The position numbers were made by a program, and so were the translations under genes. Source: Niveibacterium microcysteis (lineage in GTDB: Bacteria > Pseudomonadota > Gammaproteobacteria > Burkholderiales > Rhodocyclaceae). From it: 64,000 nucleotides of DNA. The stretch is taken from NCBI RefSeq assembly GCF_017161445.1, contig NZ_CP071060.1, forward strand, positions 3,410,001 through 3,474,000. Reading direction: 5' to 3'. Below, one piece after another: positions 1 through 9,442 of the stretch; the first letter of the stretch is position 1, and every line of letters begins with the position of its first letter. The notes below the pieces were generated by a model, which searched no databases, was not told the origin of the DNA, and saw nothing but the letters and a program-made list of their open reading frames with translations.

Positions 1-2973
1 TCCGGGTCATCAAGCGTGCCCCCCACGGGCAGATTGACGTCGATTTCGCCGCGGCTGTTCTTCAGCAGATTCACCGCGAAGCGCACCGGTAGCGAGGTTG
101 CATCCGGGCTCTCGACCTTGTCGCCGAAGGTCAGTTGGTCGAGGAACACATGGTTCTCGGCGCTGAGCTTGCGATCTTCGATGCGGTAGCGCAGATCCAT
201 CGAGAGCTTGCCCTTCTCGATGCCGTAGCCAACGTACTTGCTCGCATATGCCGACAGGGCCGTGAGCTCATACCCCTTGACCGAGGTCTTCACGTCGAGG
301 AAGCGGTCGTTACGGAACGGCGCAAGCTGGCCGCTGATTTCGAGCGGCGCCAGCCCATCCACCGCACCCCGCAGATCCAGCGAGGCCACTTTCGCCGGAT
401 CGGTACCGAGGTTCTCGATACGGCCGGCAACCCCGGAAAGGCGTGCATCGAAATTAGGCCGCACAAAGCGATCGCTGTAGTTGATCGACGCGCCGCTCAA
501 AACGATGCGGTCGATCCGGATCGGCGGCATCGGCTTCGCGGGTGGCACCGTCGTCGTGCTGGTTGCAGTCGCCGCTTTCTTGGCATCAGTAGGCGGGGGC
601 GTGGGGGTGTCGTCATCCGAATGACGACGCTGCGTGACTTCGCGCAGATTCAGCTCACCCTCCTTGCTCAGAATCAGCCGGGTCTGCAAATCGCGCAACG
701 CGATCTCGCCGATGCCGATCGACAATGGCGCCAAGCGCAGATCGATACCGCTGACGGAGAAGTTGCCCCAGCGCACGAAGTCGGCATCGTTGATCAGATC
801 GAGCGACGAGAAATCCGCCACCGCCACGCGTCCCTTGTAGCTGCCCGCGGGCGCATCGGGCTTACTCAGGTCGAGGCTGAGCGCCCCTTGCGCCGACACC
901 TTCGCGCGTGTCACGGAGACCTCATAGTCACGCGTCACCTGTGCCACCAGCGGCACGACGTCCAGGCCACTGCCGTCAATCTTCAAGTCGGCGCGCAGCG
1001 GCTGCGGCGACACGCGTCCATCCACCGTCAGTTTCCCCTTCTGGTTCCAGCCCGTTGCCAACTTGAGCTGCGCGTAGCTGCCCGCACGGCTGTCCACGTT
1101 GCTCACGGCCAGCGTCAGTGGCGAGAGGTTCAGGCGCAGCGGGGTCGCGTGCGAGACGTCGTCGTAACGCAGCGTTGCGCCGTTGAGCTTCAGTTCGCCC
1201 AGGGCGTAGGCCCAGTCGGATTCCGCCTTGGCGGTCTTGGGCGGTTCGCTCGCTTTGGCGGCCGGCTTCGTTCCCATCAGGCGCGAGAGATTGAAACGAC
1301 CCTCCTTGTCACGCTGCAAAGCGAATTCAGGTGCGTCGATCGTCGCGGCGCCGAGCTTGATCGTGCGCTGCGGAAGGTCCAAGGTCACCGCACTCAGGGC
1401 GATCTTCGGGGCCTTCAGGAAGGGCGTCTTCTCGCCACGCACGCGCAGCGCAACGTCTGCTGCGCCAAGCTCCGCATCAGTCAGCACGATGCCGACACCG
1501 CTTTCGCCAACCTGAAGATCCAACGGAACATGGCCGCTGAAACGGGCGGCATCGATCACCAATCCAGGCACCGTCGCCGCGACATAGGGCGAGCCCCGCG
1601 CAGGTTGAAACTCAGCGAAGTCCAGCACCCCGGCCAGATGCAGCGGCTTGATCGCAAGCTTCGCATCGAGCCCGATCGATTCACCCGCGTCGCCCTTGGC
1701 AGCAACCTTGAGCGCCGCAGCTTTATCAAGCGCCGAAGACAGCCCCTTCAGTTCGATGTCCAGGGTTTCAACAGCCATCTTCACGGGCGGATCGGTGGTT
1801 ACGTTGGAGATATCGACATGCCCACGATCCAGCGCGATGCGGTCGATCTGCCACTGCCAGCCGCCGCCGGCTTCCGGCTGGGCAGGCGCCGCCGCATCGG
1901 CCGGTGCCGCGTAGGCCAGCAATTCGCGTTGAATCGCCAGTACGGCCTTGACCCGGTTCGTGCGATCGAACTCGACCGCCATGCCGGGTTTGACCAGTTC
2001 CACCTGTTGCACATGCGCCTTACGCGCCAGCGGCTGAACGTCGGCGAGTGCGATACGCAGCGCCTCGAAGTGGGCGATGTCGCTGCCGTCCGAGTCGCGC
2101 ACCAGCCAATCCAGCGCGCTGGCCTGGCCCGACAGCGAAATGGCGGGCGCCTTGCCCAGAGGCTGTTCGAAGCGGAGGCGCAGATCGGCCGCGATCTTGC
2201 CCTTGTCCAGGGTAACCCCCGGTTTTTTGGGCAGATAGGCGAGATATGGGGCCAGTTCGATCGGTGCCAGCTTGAGCTCGATTTCAGCATCACGCCGCTC
2301 GCGCAAGAAGGGGCGCGCCTTGCCGCCGAGTTCGAGCGCGGTGCCATTCACCAGCGCCGACAGGTGCGGGCTGGCAAAGATATCGACATCCGCCGGGATG
2401 CTGGAAATGAACGGCAGGCCAAACGTGAGGCGCTCAATGCGGTGCTCGCGGCCAACAGGCTTGTCGTTGAAGCGAAGCACGCCATCGCGGACTTCGATGT
2501 TGTAGAGCGCAAAGCGCGTGTCGCCGCCGCCCTCTTTCTTGGGCTGCTTGGCGAGGCGTTCGAGAATATCGCTGATCGAGTAGCGGTTCGCCCCCTCGCG
2601 GGCAACGTACAGCTGCGGCCGTTCGATACTGAGCGAACGCACGACCACAGCACGATGCAGCAGGGAACTGGGGCCTTCCAGATTGGCTTCGGCGCGGCCG
2701 ATTTCGAGCAGCGGCGGCTCACCGGGGCGCCCGCCGACCTTCAGGTCATCGATGCCGGCCGAGAGCCGAAGCAGGTTGATGTGCACGGCACCGACCGTGA
2801 CCGGCCGGTCAAGTACGGCGCCCAATTCCTTCTGCAGCGCGCCGCGCACGAAGGGCGGCACCAGCACCCCCACGACCCCGGCGAGTACCAGAACCGCTAC
2901 AACCGCGATCGCCGCACGGCGCCCCCAGCGCCGAACCCCAGGATGACTCATCACCGCCGGAAAGGCCTTCATC
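1..2973 (-). CDS. AsmA-like DUF748 family envelope protein (3' end outside window)
   Basis: A very large protein, at least 991 residues, whose C-terminus lies beyond base 1. The start at 2973 gives a short basic N-terminus with a single membrane anchor (about residues 15-35, rich in Ala and Val). A long, repetitive beta-rich periplasmic region follows, with recurring 'L.L..G.L..' units and the 'VTVGAVHINL' type opening seen in AsmA/DUF748 proteins. The family is thought to form long periplasmic bridges or chaperone-like structures that affect outer-membrane lipid or protein assembly; the exact role here is inferred. An ATG seven codons further in (2952) is an alternative start. The long open frame on the opposite strand is a high-GC shadow, since the minus frame carries the anchor and family pattern. 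Confidence 0.85.
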
Positions 2974-3034
2974 GCAACCCTCGTTTTCTTGTTTTGGGCC
3001 TGCTTTCAGCTTAGCAGCGCGCCCGCACTACGAC

Positions 3035-4012
3035 TCACATTGCGCCGGTTGGCGCTGGCTCCATCGCCAGAAAAACACGGTCGAGCGTTTCCGCCTGCGC
3101 CAACGCATCATCAAGCGGATACCGCAGGGGCTCCTCGACGCGAATCGCACGCTGAAAATGGGACACCATGCGTACATACGCATCGGTGGGCGGAAAGCGA
3201 TGCGCGTGCGCGTCGTGCCACAGCACGACATCCCGGTCCTTGTTCAGGAAGGGCTGATCAACCCGCAGGGCGCCGTGCGCGCCGAGCACTTCAAACCCCT
3301 GATGAAAAGGCAGCGAGAAGCCGCAGTCCATGTGCGCCGTCGCATCGCCGAACCGCAGCAGCGCGCTCAGCGCATGGTCCACACCGCGATCGGTGTAGCT
3401 CGCCTGGGCTGCCAGCACGTCGGGTTGCTCACCGGTCAACTGGCGCATCAGGTCGAGTGGATAACACCCGACGTCGTACAGGGCGCCGCCACCCATTGCC
3501 GGGTCCCAGCGCACATCCTCGGGCCGGTCGAGCACGAAAGCGAAGGCGCCGCGCATCACGCGCGGCTGGCCGATCGCGCCATCACGCACCAGCGCGTGGA
3601 GTTGCTCGATCGCGGGGTGGAAGCGATACATGAACGCTTCCATCGCAAAGCGGCCGTGAATCCGCTGAGCAGCCTGCAACTGCGCGACCTGCCGCGCGTT
3701 AAGCGTAAGCGGTTTCTCGCACAGCACATGCTTTCCCGCAGCCAGGGCGGCAAGCGCCCAGGGCAAATGCGCGGCGTTGTGCAGGGCGATATAGACCGCA
3801 TCGACATCCGCGTTTTGCACCAGATCGAGATAGCCCATCGTGTGCGGGATGCCATTGCGCTGCGCATAGGCTTGGCCCCGCTGCAAATCACGGCAGCCGA
3901 GGGCGGCCACATGCCCACCCGCAGCCCGGATTGCCGGAATCAACGCTTGTTCGGCGATCCGTGCGGCGCCAAGCACGCCCCACTTCACCGTAGCGCCCAC
4001 CGTCGTGTTCAT
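3035..4012 (-). CDS. Gfo/Idh/MocA family NAD(P)-dependent oxidoreductase
   Basis: A 325-residue protein. The N-terminal Rossmann segment starts with 'VKWGVLGAARIAEQ', followed at about residue 90 by the family signature 'CEKPLTLN' (the Glu-Lys-Pro motif at the nicotinamide site) and a C-terminal alpha/beta substrate domain. Such enzymes oxidise or reduce sugar or other polyol substrates with NAD(P); the substrate cannot be told from sequence. The open frame extends upstream to 4177, but the ATG at 4012 is preceded by a GGGAGGG ribosome site and begins just before the fold, so it is preferred. It sits between the AsmA-like gene and the rhomboid gene on the same strand. Confidence 0.88.
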   Translation of the reverse strand: MNTTVGATVKWGVLGAARIAEQALIPAIRAAGGHVAALGCRDLQRGQAYAQRNGIPHTMGYLDLVQNADVDAVYIALHNAAHLPWALAALAAGKHVLCEKPLTLNARQVAQLQAAQRIHGRFAMEAFMYRFHPAIEQLHALVRDGAIGQPRVMRGAFAFVLDRPEDVRWDPAMGGGALYDVGCYPLDLMRQLTGEQPDVLAAQASYTDRGVDHALSALLRFGDATAHMDCGFSLPFHQGFEVLGAHGALRVDQPFLNKDRDVVLWHDAHAHRFPPTDAYVRMVSHFQRAIRVEEPLRYPLDDALAQAETLDRVFLAMEPAPTGAM

Positions 4013-4034
4013 TGCTGCCCTCCCCCGGGCAAAC

Positions 4035-5120
4035 TTACTGCCTGCTCTTGACGCCTTCGGCCTGCTGCAGACGCAATGCAAGGATGATGTTGTCAGCCCG
4101 CAGCGAATGGTTAACCGCCAGATCAAACCAGCGCGGATTTCCTGTCGTACAGGCCTGACCCAGGGCGACCACGGCACTGCGCCGCGCCTGCACGTAATGC
4201 AGCAGAAGCTCGCGGTTCGGCGCCCCTGCGGGCAGCGCCGTCACAGTGCGCAATTGCAGCTCGCGCCCCGGCAGCAGCTCCCCCTCGATCTGTTCGAGCG
4301 CTTCAGCGCTGGTGATCTTGCCCTGCCGCATACCGGCCACCAACGTCGCCGTGTGTTGTGTCAGCTCCTGATCCGCCTCGGCGAACAGCAGGGTCTGATG
4401 CTGCTCGGCAGCCATGCGGCGGAAGCCTTCACCCGCCGGCTGCGCCCCGCCCCACAGCACCAGCGCAACACCGCATACCGCCGAGATGCCAGCGAGCCCG
4501 CGCAGCCAAACGCCCAGCCCCGGCTTCTGGTCGAGCGGATGAGCAAAGCCCGCACCGAGTACGAAACCGCCGACCAGGCCGCCGACGTGCGCGGCATTGT
4601 CGATGCCCGGCAAGGTGAATCCGGCGACCAGCGAGAAGCCGATGAACGCCACCGTGCTGGTGCGCAGTTCCTGCAGCAAGCCCTCGGGCACCGCGCGGCG
4701 TTCAAAAATCAGGTAGGCGAGCAAGGCGCCGTAGAGACCGAAGATCGCGCCCGAAGCGCCCACACTCAGCACCGCGGGCTTCCACCACAGGCTCGCGAGC
4801 GAGCCGAGCAGGCCCGCTCCGGCGTAGGTCAGCAGGAAGTTGCGGTGCCCAAAGAGTCGCTCGGTCACCGCACCGACCTGCCACAGCGCGAACATGTTCA
4901 TCGCGATGTGCATCAGCCCGCCGTGCAGGAACAGCGCGGTGACGACACGCCATGTCTGGCCCGTCAGTGCCGCCGGGCCGTACAGTGCGCCGGCGCGAAT
5001 CAGCACCCGGCTGTCGATCTGCAGCAAGCCGTGGCTGCGCAGCATCAGCCAGCCGAATGCCAAACCGTTGGCCAGCAGCAGCACGGTGGTCACCCACGGG
5101 CGCTTGATGCGCCCGAACAA
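4035..5120 (-). CDS. Rhomboid family intramembrane serine protease
   Basis: A membrane protease predicted to cut transmembrane substrates in the lipid bilayer. The catalytic serine motif 'GASGAIFG' is at about residues 121-128 (Ser123) and the catalytic histidine is in 'NAAHVGGLVGG' (about His178). The upstream 'LMHIAMNMFALW' supplies the His/Asn of the oxyanion region. At least six hydrophobic segments lie in residues 10-225, then a soluble tail of about 135 residues, longer than in minimal rhomboids. The start is uncertain: the TTG at 5120 has no good ribosome site. Upstream the frame stays open into the end of recR, and a CTG at 5147 behind GAGGG is another possibility. It follows recR closely and may share its transcript. 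Confidence 0.88.
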   Translation of the reverse strand: MFGRIKRPWVTTVLLLANGLAFGWLMLRSHGLLQIDSRVLIRAGALYGPAALTGQTWRVVTALFLHGGLMHIAMNMFALWQVGAVTERLFGHRNFLLTYAGAGLLGSLASLWWKPAVLSVGASGAIFGLYGALLAYLIFERRAVPEGLLQELRTSTVAFIGFSLVAGFTLPGIDNAAHVGGLVGGFVLGAGFAHPLDQKPGLGVWLRGLAGISAVCGVALVLWGGAQPAGEGFRRMAAEQHQTLLFAEADQELTQHTATLVAGMRQGKITSAEALEQIEGELLPGRELQLRTVTALPAGAPNRELLLHYVQARRSAVVALGQACTTGNPRWFDLAVNHSLRADNIILALRLQQAEGVKSRQ

Positions 5121-5157
5121 CAGATCGAGGAAGCGTTGTTCGTCCAGCTTGCAGCCC

Positions 5158-5748
5158 TCAGAGCGCGCGGCGCTCGACCAGCGCCTGCGCGATTGTTCCG
5201 ATATCGGTGTGTTCCAGCTCGCCGCCGACCGGCAGCCCGCGGGCGATGCGGCTGACCTTCAGCCCGCGCGCGCGCAGCATCTCGCCGACGTAGTGCGCAG
5301 TCGCTTCACCCTCGTTGGTGAAGTTCGTCGCGAGGATCACTTCCTGCACGGTGCCGTCGGTCGCTCGCGCCAACAGGCGGTCGAGCCGCAGTTCGCGCGC
5401 GCCGATACCGTCGAGTGGTGAGACGCGCCCCATCAGCACGTAGTACATGCCGCGGTAGGCGTGGGTCTGCTCCATCATCGCGAGGTCGGCCGGCATCTCC
5501 ACGACGCAAAGCTGCTGCGGATCGCGCGCAGGATTGAGGCAGCGATCGCAGACCTCGGCCTCGGTGAAGGTATTGCAGCGATTGCAATGGCGGATGTGCG
5601 CAAGCGCGCCTTCCAGCGCCCGACCGAGACGCCCTGCGCCCTGACGATCACGCTGCAGCAGGTGATAGGCCATACGCTGGGCGGACTTCGGCCCCACGCC
5701 TGGCAACACGCGCAAGGCATCAATCAGTTCGTCTAGGGCGGCAGGCAT
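5158..5748 (-). CDS. recR: Recombination mediator protein RecR
   Basis: A 196-residue DNA repair protein that works with RecF and RecO to load RecA at gaps. It has the N-terminal helix-hairpin-helix ('[17 protein letters not shown]', about residues 14-30) and a four-cysteine zinc finger (Cys-x2-Cys...Cys-x2-Cys, about residues 55-70). A Toprim domain follows, with '[19 protein letters not shown]' and the conserved '[14 protein letters not shown]' block. Length equals the usual family size. It is last in dnaX-ybaB-recR, the standard bacterial arrangement. The ribosome site in front of the ATG is weak, so translation may depend on coupling with the genes before it. Confidence 0.97.
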   Translation of the reverse strand: MPAALDELIDALRVLPGVGPKSAQRMAYHLLQRDRQGAGRLGRALEGALAHIRHCNRCNTFTEAEVCDRCLNPARDPQQLCVVEMPADLAMMEQTHAYRGMYYVLMGRVSPLDGIGARELRLDRLLARATDGTVQEVILATNFTNEGEATAHYVGEMLRARGLKVSRIARGLPVGGELEHTDIGTIAQALVERRAL

Positions 5749-5810
5749 GCAGTCGCTTCAGTTGTGAGGCGCGTAGCTCCGCACTTGGCAGAGCACCGCG
5801 CGCCATTGGC

Positions 5811-6146
5811 TCAGAAGGGCAGTTTCATGCCCGGCGGCAGGTTGAGTCCGGCGGTGAAGCCGGCCATCTTCTCCTGCGTGGTGGCTTCAACCTTGCGCAC
5901 CGCATCGTTCATGGCGGCGGCGACGAGGTCTTCAAGCATTTCCTTGTCATCCATGACCGAGGGATCAATCGTCACACGGCGCACATCGTACTTGCAGGTC
6001 ATCTGAACCTTGACCATACCGGCACCCGACGCACCCTCGACCTCGATCAGCGCCAGGGCTTCCTGCGCCTTCTTCATGTTTTCCTGCATCTGCTGGGCCT
6101 GCTTCATCAGCCCGGCCAGATTGCCCATGCCACCACCCTTGAACAT
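5811..6146 (-). CDS. ybaB: Nucleoid-associated protein YbaB/EbfC
   Basis: A 111-residue DNA-binding protein of the YbaB/EbfC family. These proteins form dimers shaped like tweezers and influence nucleoid structure. The family pattern is clear: '[22 protein letters not shown]' type N-terminal coiled helix, then the beta region with '[18 protein letters not shown]', and the Pro/Gly-rich end. It lies 15 bases after dnaX and 62 bases before recR, on the same strand, as in most bacteria. A GGAG ribosome site lies just before the start. Confidence 0.96.
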   Translation of the reverse strand: MFKGGGMGNLAGLMKQAQQMQENMKKAQEALALIEVEGASGAGMVKVQMTCKYDVRRVTIDPSVMDDKEMLEDLVAAAMNDAVRKVEATTQEKMAGFTAGLNLPPGMKLPF

Positions 6147-6161
6147 CGCTTGCTCTCCTTC

Positions 6162-8045
6162 TTAAAGCGGTTTTACCGACGCTTCCACAAGCGTCGCGTC
6201 GAATCGTTCGATCACTTCGCGCACGAAGGGATCGGCCTCCAGCGCCGCCACGGCATCAGCATGGCGACGCTGCTTTTCAATCTGGTTGCGCTGTGCCGGC
6301 GTTTCACTGGCAACGGCGCCAATCTCAATACCAAGACGCGCAGCGCGCCCCAACAAGGCGGTTAGCGCGTCCTGCAACTTGTCGCGCGTGCTCTGCATCG
6401 CGGCAAGATGTTTGTGCGTTTCGGGCAGGCGCAAGCGCACCAAGGAACCATCGAAACCCAGCAGCTCGCATTGCTGCGCGAGCTCACGCACCAGTCCGCC
6501 CAGCCGCATCGCGGCAACCATGCCATGCCAGTCGTCGAGCGCGCCATTCCAGCTCGCCGGTTCGACAACCGCAGGCGCCACGTCGACAGGCTTCTGCGCG
6601 GCTTCGCGTGCAGCTGGCGCAGCGGTACGTGCCTCCGCCTGCACATAGGGTGGATCAAATGGCGGTTCGAAATCCGGCTCGAGTACCGGTTCGTAGCGGT
6701 CATCAAAACCTGGATCAAACGGCGGTTCGCTTTGCGGTGCAGCGACAGCCGGCGCTGGCGCAGCAGGCTCTGGTTCGGGATCAGGCGCGGGCTCGCGCGG
6801 CGTCGACACCGCCACCGGCGCTTGCGCGTGCGGTGCCGCGGCGGGTGCAGCCTGTGTCTGTGGCGCAGTGGTTGCGACCTGCGGAGCGGCCGGCATTGGT
6901 CGCGCGCGCGGCGCACCGCCACCCGAGGGCGCCCCACCCTGCGCACCGCGTGCATCGCCCGGCATCTCCGGCCGGAACGCATGCAGGCGCAGCAGTGTCA
7001 TCGTGAATCCGGCATAGGGATCCGGCGCCAGCGCAAGATCGTCGCGACCATGAATCGCGATCTGATAGGCCAGCTGCAGGAATTCCGGATCAAAACGCGC
7101 GGCCAACGCTTCAAGCTGCGCACGCTCCTGCAGGTCCATGATGGCCTGCGGCGCGAACTGGGTCAGCGCAAGGCGGTGGAGGAGACTGGCAAACGCCTGC
7201 AATGCGGCTTCAAAACTGAGGCTACGGGCCTGCATCTCGTCGGCCACCGCCAGCATCGCCGGAAGGTCTTGTGCCGCAAGGCCTTCCACAAGCGCGTAGA
7301 GCTGATCCTCGCCAACCGAGCCCAGCATGTCGCGCACGCCCTGCTCCTCGACACGGCCCGCGCCATGCGCGATCGCCTGGTCAAGCAAGGACAGCGCATC
7401 ACGCATCGAACCATTCGCGCCGCGCGCGAGGTGGCGCAAGGCGCCGGCCTCGAAGGGCACGTTCTCCTGCTCAAGGATGCGCGACAGGTGATCGACGATG
7501 TGCCCCGGCGGCATTTGCTTCAGATTGAACTGAAGGCAGCGCGACAGCACGGTCACCGGAATCTTCTGCGGATCGGTGGTCGCGAGGATGAACTTCATGT
7601 GCGCGGGCGGCTCTTCCAGCGTCTTGAGCATCGCGTTGAACGCATGCCCGGTGAGCTGGTGCACTTCGTCGATCATGTAGACCTTGTAGCGACCGCGGGT
7701 CGGCGCATAAGCCGCCTTGTCCAGCAGCGAGGCCATGTCGTCCACGCCACGGTTGCTCGCGGCGTCCATCTCGACGTAATCGACGAAGCGCCCGGCATCG
7801 ATTTCCTGGCAGGCCGAACACACGCCGCACGGGGTCGCCGTCACCCCGGTCTCGCAGTTCAAGGCCTTGGCGAGGATGCGCGAGATCGTCGTCTTGCCGA
7901 CCCCTCGCGTGCCGGTAAAGAGCCAGGCGTGGTGCAGGCGGCCGGTGGCCAGCGCATGCGTCAGCGCGCGCACCACATGCTCCTGCCCGACGAGGGTGTC
8001 GAAGCTTTTTGGGCGCCATTTGCGCGCCAGCACCAAGTAACTCAT
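6162..8045 (-). CDS. dnaX: DNA polymerase III subunits gamma and tau
   Basis: The clamp-loader ATPase of the replicative polymerase, 627 residues. It starts 'MSYLVLARKWRPKSFD', the canonical DnaX start. Walker A 'GTRGVGKTT' lies at about residues 45-53, a four-cysteine zinc module follows at about 64-80, and the DExH-like 'MIDEVHQL' is at about 123. A Pro/Ala/Glu-rich linker (about residues 365-480) leads to the C-terminal domain that contacts polymerase and helicase in tau. No internal slippery A-rich heptamer was seen at the end of the ATPase part, so a gamma form by frameshift is not supported. No ribosome site precedes the ATG; see the promoter entry. Confidence 0.97.
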   Translation of the reverse strand: MSYLVLARKWRPKSFDTLVGQEHVVRALTHALATGRLHHAWLFTGTRGVGKTTISRILAKALNCETGVTATPCGVCSACQEIDAGRFVDYVEMDAASNRGVDDMASLLDKAAYAPTRGRYKVYMIDEVHQLTGHAFNAMLKTLEEPPAHMKFILATTDPQKIPVTVLSRCLQFNLKQMPPGHIVDHLSRILEQENVPFEAGALRHLARGANGSMRDALSLLDQAIAHGAGRVEEQGVRDMLGSVGEDQLYALVEGLAAQDLPAMLAVADEMQARSLSFEAALQAFASLLHRLALTQFAPQAIMDLQERAQLEALAARFDPEFLQLAYQIAIHGRDDLALAPDPYAGFTMTLLRLHAFRPEMPGDARGAQGGAPSGGGAPRARPMPAAPQVATTAPQTQAAPAAAPHAQAPVAVSTPREPAPDPEPEPAAPAPAVAAPQSEPPFDPGFDDRYEPVLEPDFEPPFDPPYVQAEARTAAPAAREAAQKPVDVAPAVVEPASWNGALDDWHGMVAAMRLGGLVRELAQQCELLGFDGSLVRLRLPETHKHLAAMQSTRDKLQDALTALLGRAARLGIEIGAVASETPAQRNQIEKQRRHADAVAALEADPFVREVIERFDATLVEASVKPL

Positions 8046-8052
8046 GCGGGGG

Positions 8053-8061
8053 ATTCTAGCA
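8053..8061 (-). promoter_or_regulatory. Extended -10 promoter candidate abutting the dnaX start
   Basis: On the minus strand, TGCTAGAAT is an extended -10 element (TG-n-TAGAAT) that ends only seven bases before the dnaX ATG. A transcript starting at the usual distance would begin at or next to the start codon, giving a leaderless message. No -35 match is seen 16-18 bases upstream, as expected for extended -10 promoters. This is prediction only. Confidence 0.45.
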
Positions 8062-8202
8062 GAGGGTCGGAGGGGCCCCGCGAGCGGTGCGGCGTAGCCG
8101 ATCGATAGGCAAACCTGATGACAATGGTTGCTTTAATCAATTGGCCCTACCGAAACCAAACGACCACACTGGGCAACACCAACAGAGCAACGGGAGGCCA
8201 CC

Positions 8203-8406
8203 ATGAACCAGATCACTCGCAGCCACACCCTGCGCCGCGCGCGCCGCAGCCTTGGGCTCGCCATCTTCATGGGCGGTGTAACGGTTCTGGCCATGCAGGG
8301 CGCCAGCGCGATCGGAGCAGACCGGACGCCGCATCTCGACCCGCGCATCCACACGATCGTTTCACCGGCGCACGGTATCGGCAAGCATGTCGGCATCGCG
8401 ACGTAA
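8203..8406 (+). CDS. Small predicted exported protein of unknown function
   Basis: A 67-codon frame with a strong ribosome site (GGGAGG, six bases before the ATG). It has a signal-peptide-like start: basic 'RRARRSLG', a hydrophobic stretch at about residues 18-34, and a possible Ala-x-Ala cut near 'ASA'. The mature part would be only about 30 residues, with 'HLDPRIHTIVSPAHGIGKHVG'. No family is recognised. It lies alone between dnaX and ffs, on the opposite strand. Its stop is 24 bases before the strong hairpin that terminates ffs, and that hairpin could also halt its message. The start signal and leader support a real gene; conservation is unknown. Confidence 0.5.
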   Translation: MNQITRSHTLRRARRSLGLAIFMGGVTVLAMQGASAIGADRTPHLDPRIHTIVSPAHGIGKHVGIAT

Positions 8407-8420
8407 GGACGCACCGCGCT

Positions 8421-8458
8421 GAAAAAGCAAAGGGCGCCGAAGTTTCCTTCGGCGCCCT
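8421..8458 (-). terminator. Rho-independent terminator of ffs
   Basis: A perfect 12-bp stem (AGGGCGCCGAAG paired with CTTCGGCGCCCT, 8431-8458) has a GAAA tetraloop on the minus strand. It is followed there by TTGCTTTTTC (8430-8421). It sits just after the 3' end of the SRP RNA and shields dnaX from its transcription. Confidence 0.85.
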
Positions 8459-8470
8459 TCTCGTAGTCAG

Positions 8471-8570
8471 GGTGGCGAGCCTGACCCCCGGCACTTGCAG
8501 GGAGCGGTTATGGCTGCTTCCTTCCGGACCTGACCAGATTCCCACGCTGCAATGCGAGGAGACCCGCCAC
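8471..8570 (-). ncRNA. ffs: Signal recognition particle 4.5S RNA
   Basis: The minus strand carries the invariant SRP domain IV core GGTCAGGTCCGGAAGGAAGC (ending at 8516, with AGCC completing the motif). It contains the GGAA tetraloop and the asymmetric internal loop bound by Ffh. The ends GTGGCGGGTCT (from 8570) and AGGCTCGCCAC (to 8472) pair, closing a hairpin of about 100 bases, the size of the bacterial short form. A terminator follows. It lies upstream of dnaX, a common location in betaproteobacteria. It guides membrane-protein ribosomes to FtsY at the inner membrane. End positions are good to a few bases. Confidence 0.95.
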
Positions 8571-8575
8571 GCCGA

Positions 8576-8584
8576 ATCATAACA
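8576..8584 (-). promoter_or_regulatory. ffs promoter, extended -10 element
   Basis: TGTTATGAT on the minus strand matches an extended -10 (TG-n-TATGAT) and ends five bases before the predicted RNA 5' end at 8570, a suitable spacing. No clear -35 is seen. Confidence 0.5.
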
Positions 8585-8698
8585 CGGCGAAAGCGGACAT
8601 CTGCGCGGCAATGCGCCGTCTAACGACGCGAGGTCGCCGCAGCCCTTGCGCAGCCGATACTTGGCGCTGCGCAGAGGGCGAACCGCCGAGCAATCGCC

Positions 8699-9442
8699 TT
8701 AGGCGCTACGCGTGCGCTGCCGCCTCGCCTCAAACAGGCAGATTCCGCTGGCAACCGAGACGTTGAGGCTCTCGACCGAGCCGTACATCGGTATCTTCGC
8801 CAACTCGTCGCAGGTTTCGCGCGTGAGTCGACGCAGCCCATCACCCTCAGCACCCAGCACCCAGGCGAGCGATCCACGCTGGTCGATGGCGTAGAGGTCC
8901 TTCTCCGCCTCGCCCGCCGCGCCGACACACCACACGCCAGCATCCTGCAACTCGCGCAGCGTGCGGGCCAGGTTGGTCACGGTGATGTAGGGCACGGTGT
9001 CCGCAGCGCCGCTGGCAACCTTCATCGCCGTGGCGTTGAGCCCGACCGAGCGGTCCTTCGGCGCAATCACCGCATGCGCCCCAGCGCCGTCTGCCACACG
9101 CAACGCAGCGCCAAGGTTGTGCGGATCAGTCACCCCATCGAGCACCAGCAGCAGCGCCGGTTCCGTCAGCCCTTCGAGCACATCGTCGACTTTCAGCGCG
9201 CGCTGCCGCGCGTCGATCTTTGCGACAACGCCCTGGTGGCGGTGGGTGCCCGCCATGCCATCCAGCCGTGGCCCATCCACCGGATGTAGCCGCACGCCCG
9301 CCAGTTCAGCGCGCGCCACAAGGTCCTTCGCCCTCGCATCGGCGCGTTTGGCGTCCAGATAGATTTCGAGCACCGATTCCGGGTCATGCCGCAGCTTGGC
9401 GCCAATCGCGTGAAAACCATGGATGTAACGCGTTTCAGCCAC
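8699..9442 (-). CDS. rlmB: 23S rRNA (guanosine-2'-O)-methyltransferase RlmB
   Basis: A 247-residue SPOUT-fold methyltransferase that methylates the ribose of a guanosine (G2251 in E. coli numbering) in the 23S rRNA P-loop. It has an N-terminal L30e-like RNA-binding part ('[27 protein letters not shown]'). The C-terminal trefoil knot carries motif 1 '[24 protein letters not shown]', motif 2 '[12 protein letters not shown]' and motif 3 '[17 protein letters not shown]'. The GTG at 9442 is chosen because it begins exactly at the family N-terminus and overlaps the end of rnr by eight bases; the frame is open further upstream. The rnr-rlmB pair is the same as in E. coli. Confidence 0.95.
   Translation of the reverse strand: MAETRYIHGFHAIGAKLRHDPESVLEIYLDAKRADARAKDLVARAELAGVRLHPVDGPRLDGMAGTHRHQGVVAKIDARQRALKVDDVLEGLTEPALLLVLDGVTDPHNLGAALRVADGAGAHAVIAPKDRSVGLNATAMKVASGAADTVPYITVTNLARTLRELQDAGVWCVGAAGEAEKDLYAIDQRGSLAWVLGAEGDGLRRLTRETCDELAKIPMYGSVESLNVSVASGICLFEARRQRTRSA

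Noticed and set aside
135..3014. A 959-codon plus-strand open frame
   Set aside because: It is antisense to the AsmA/DUF748 gene, whose minus frame has an anchor helix and family repeats. The plus frame has an Arg/His/Gln-rich composition typical of a GC shadow.
6162..8045. Programmed frameshift in dnaX to give a gamma subunit
   Set aside because: The only A-rich run (CCCAAAAAGC, near 8008-8017) is at the start of the gene, not after the ATPase domains where a gamma/tau switch would occur.
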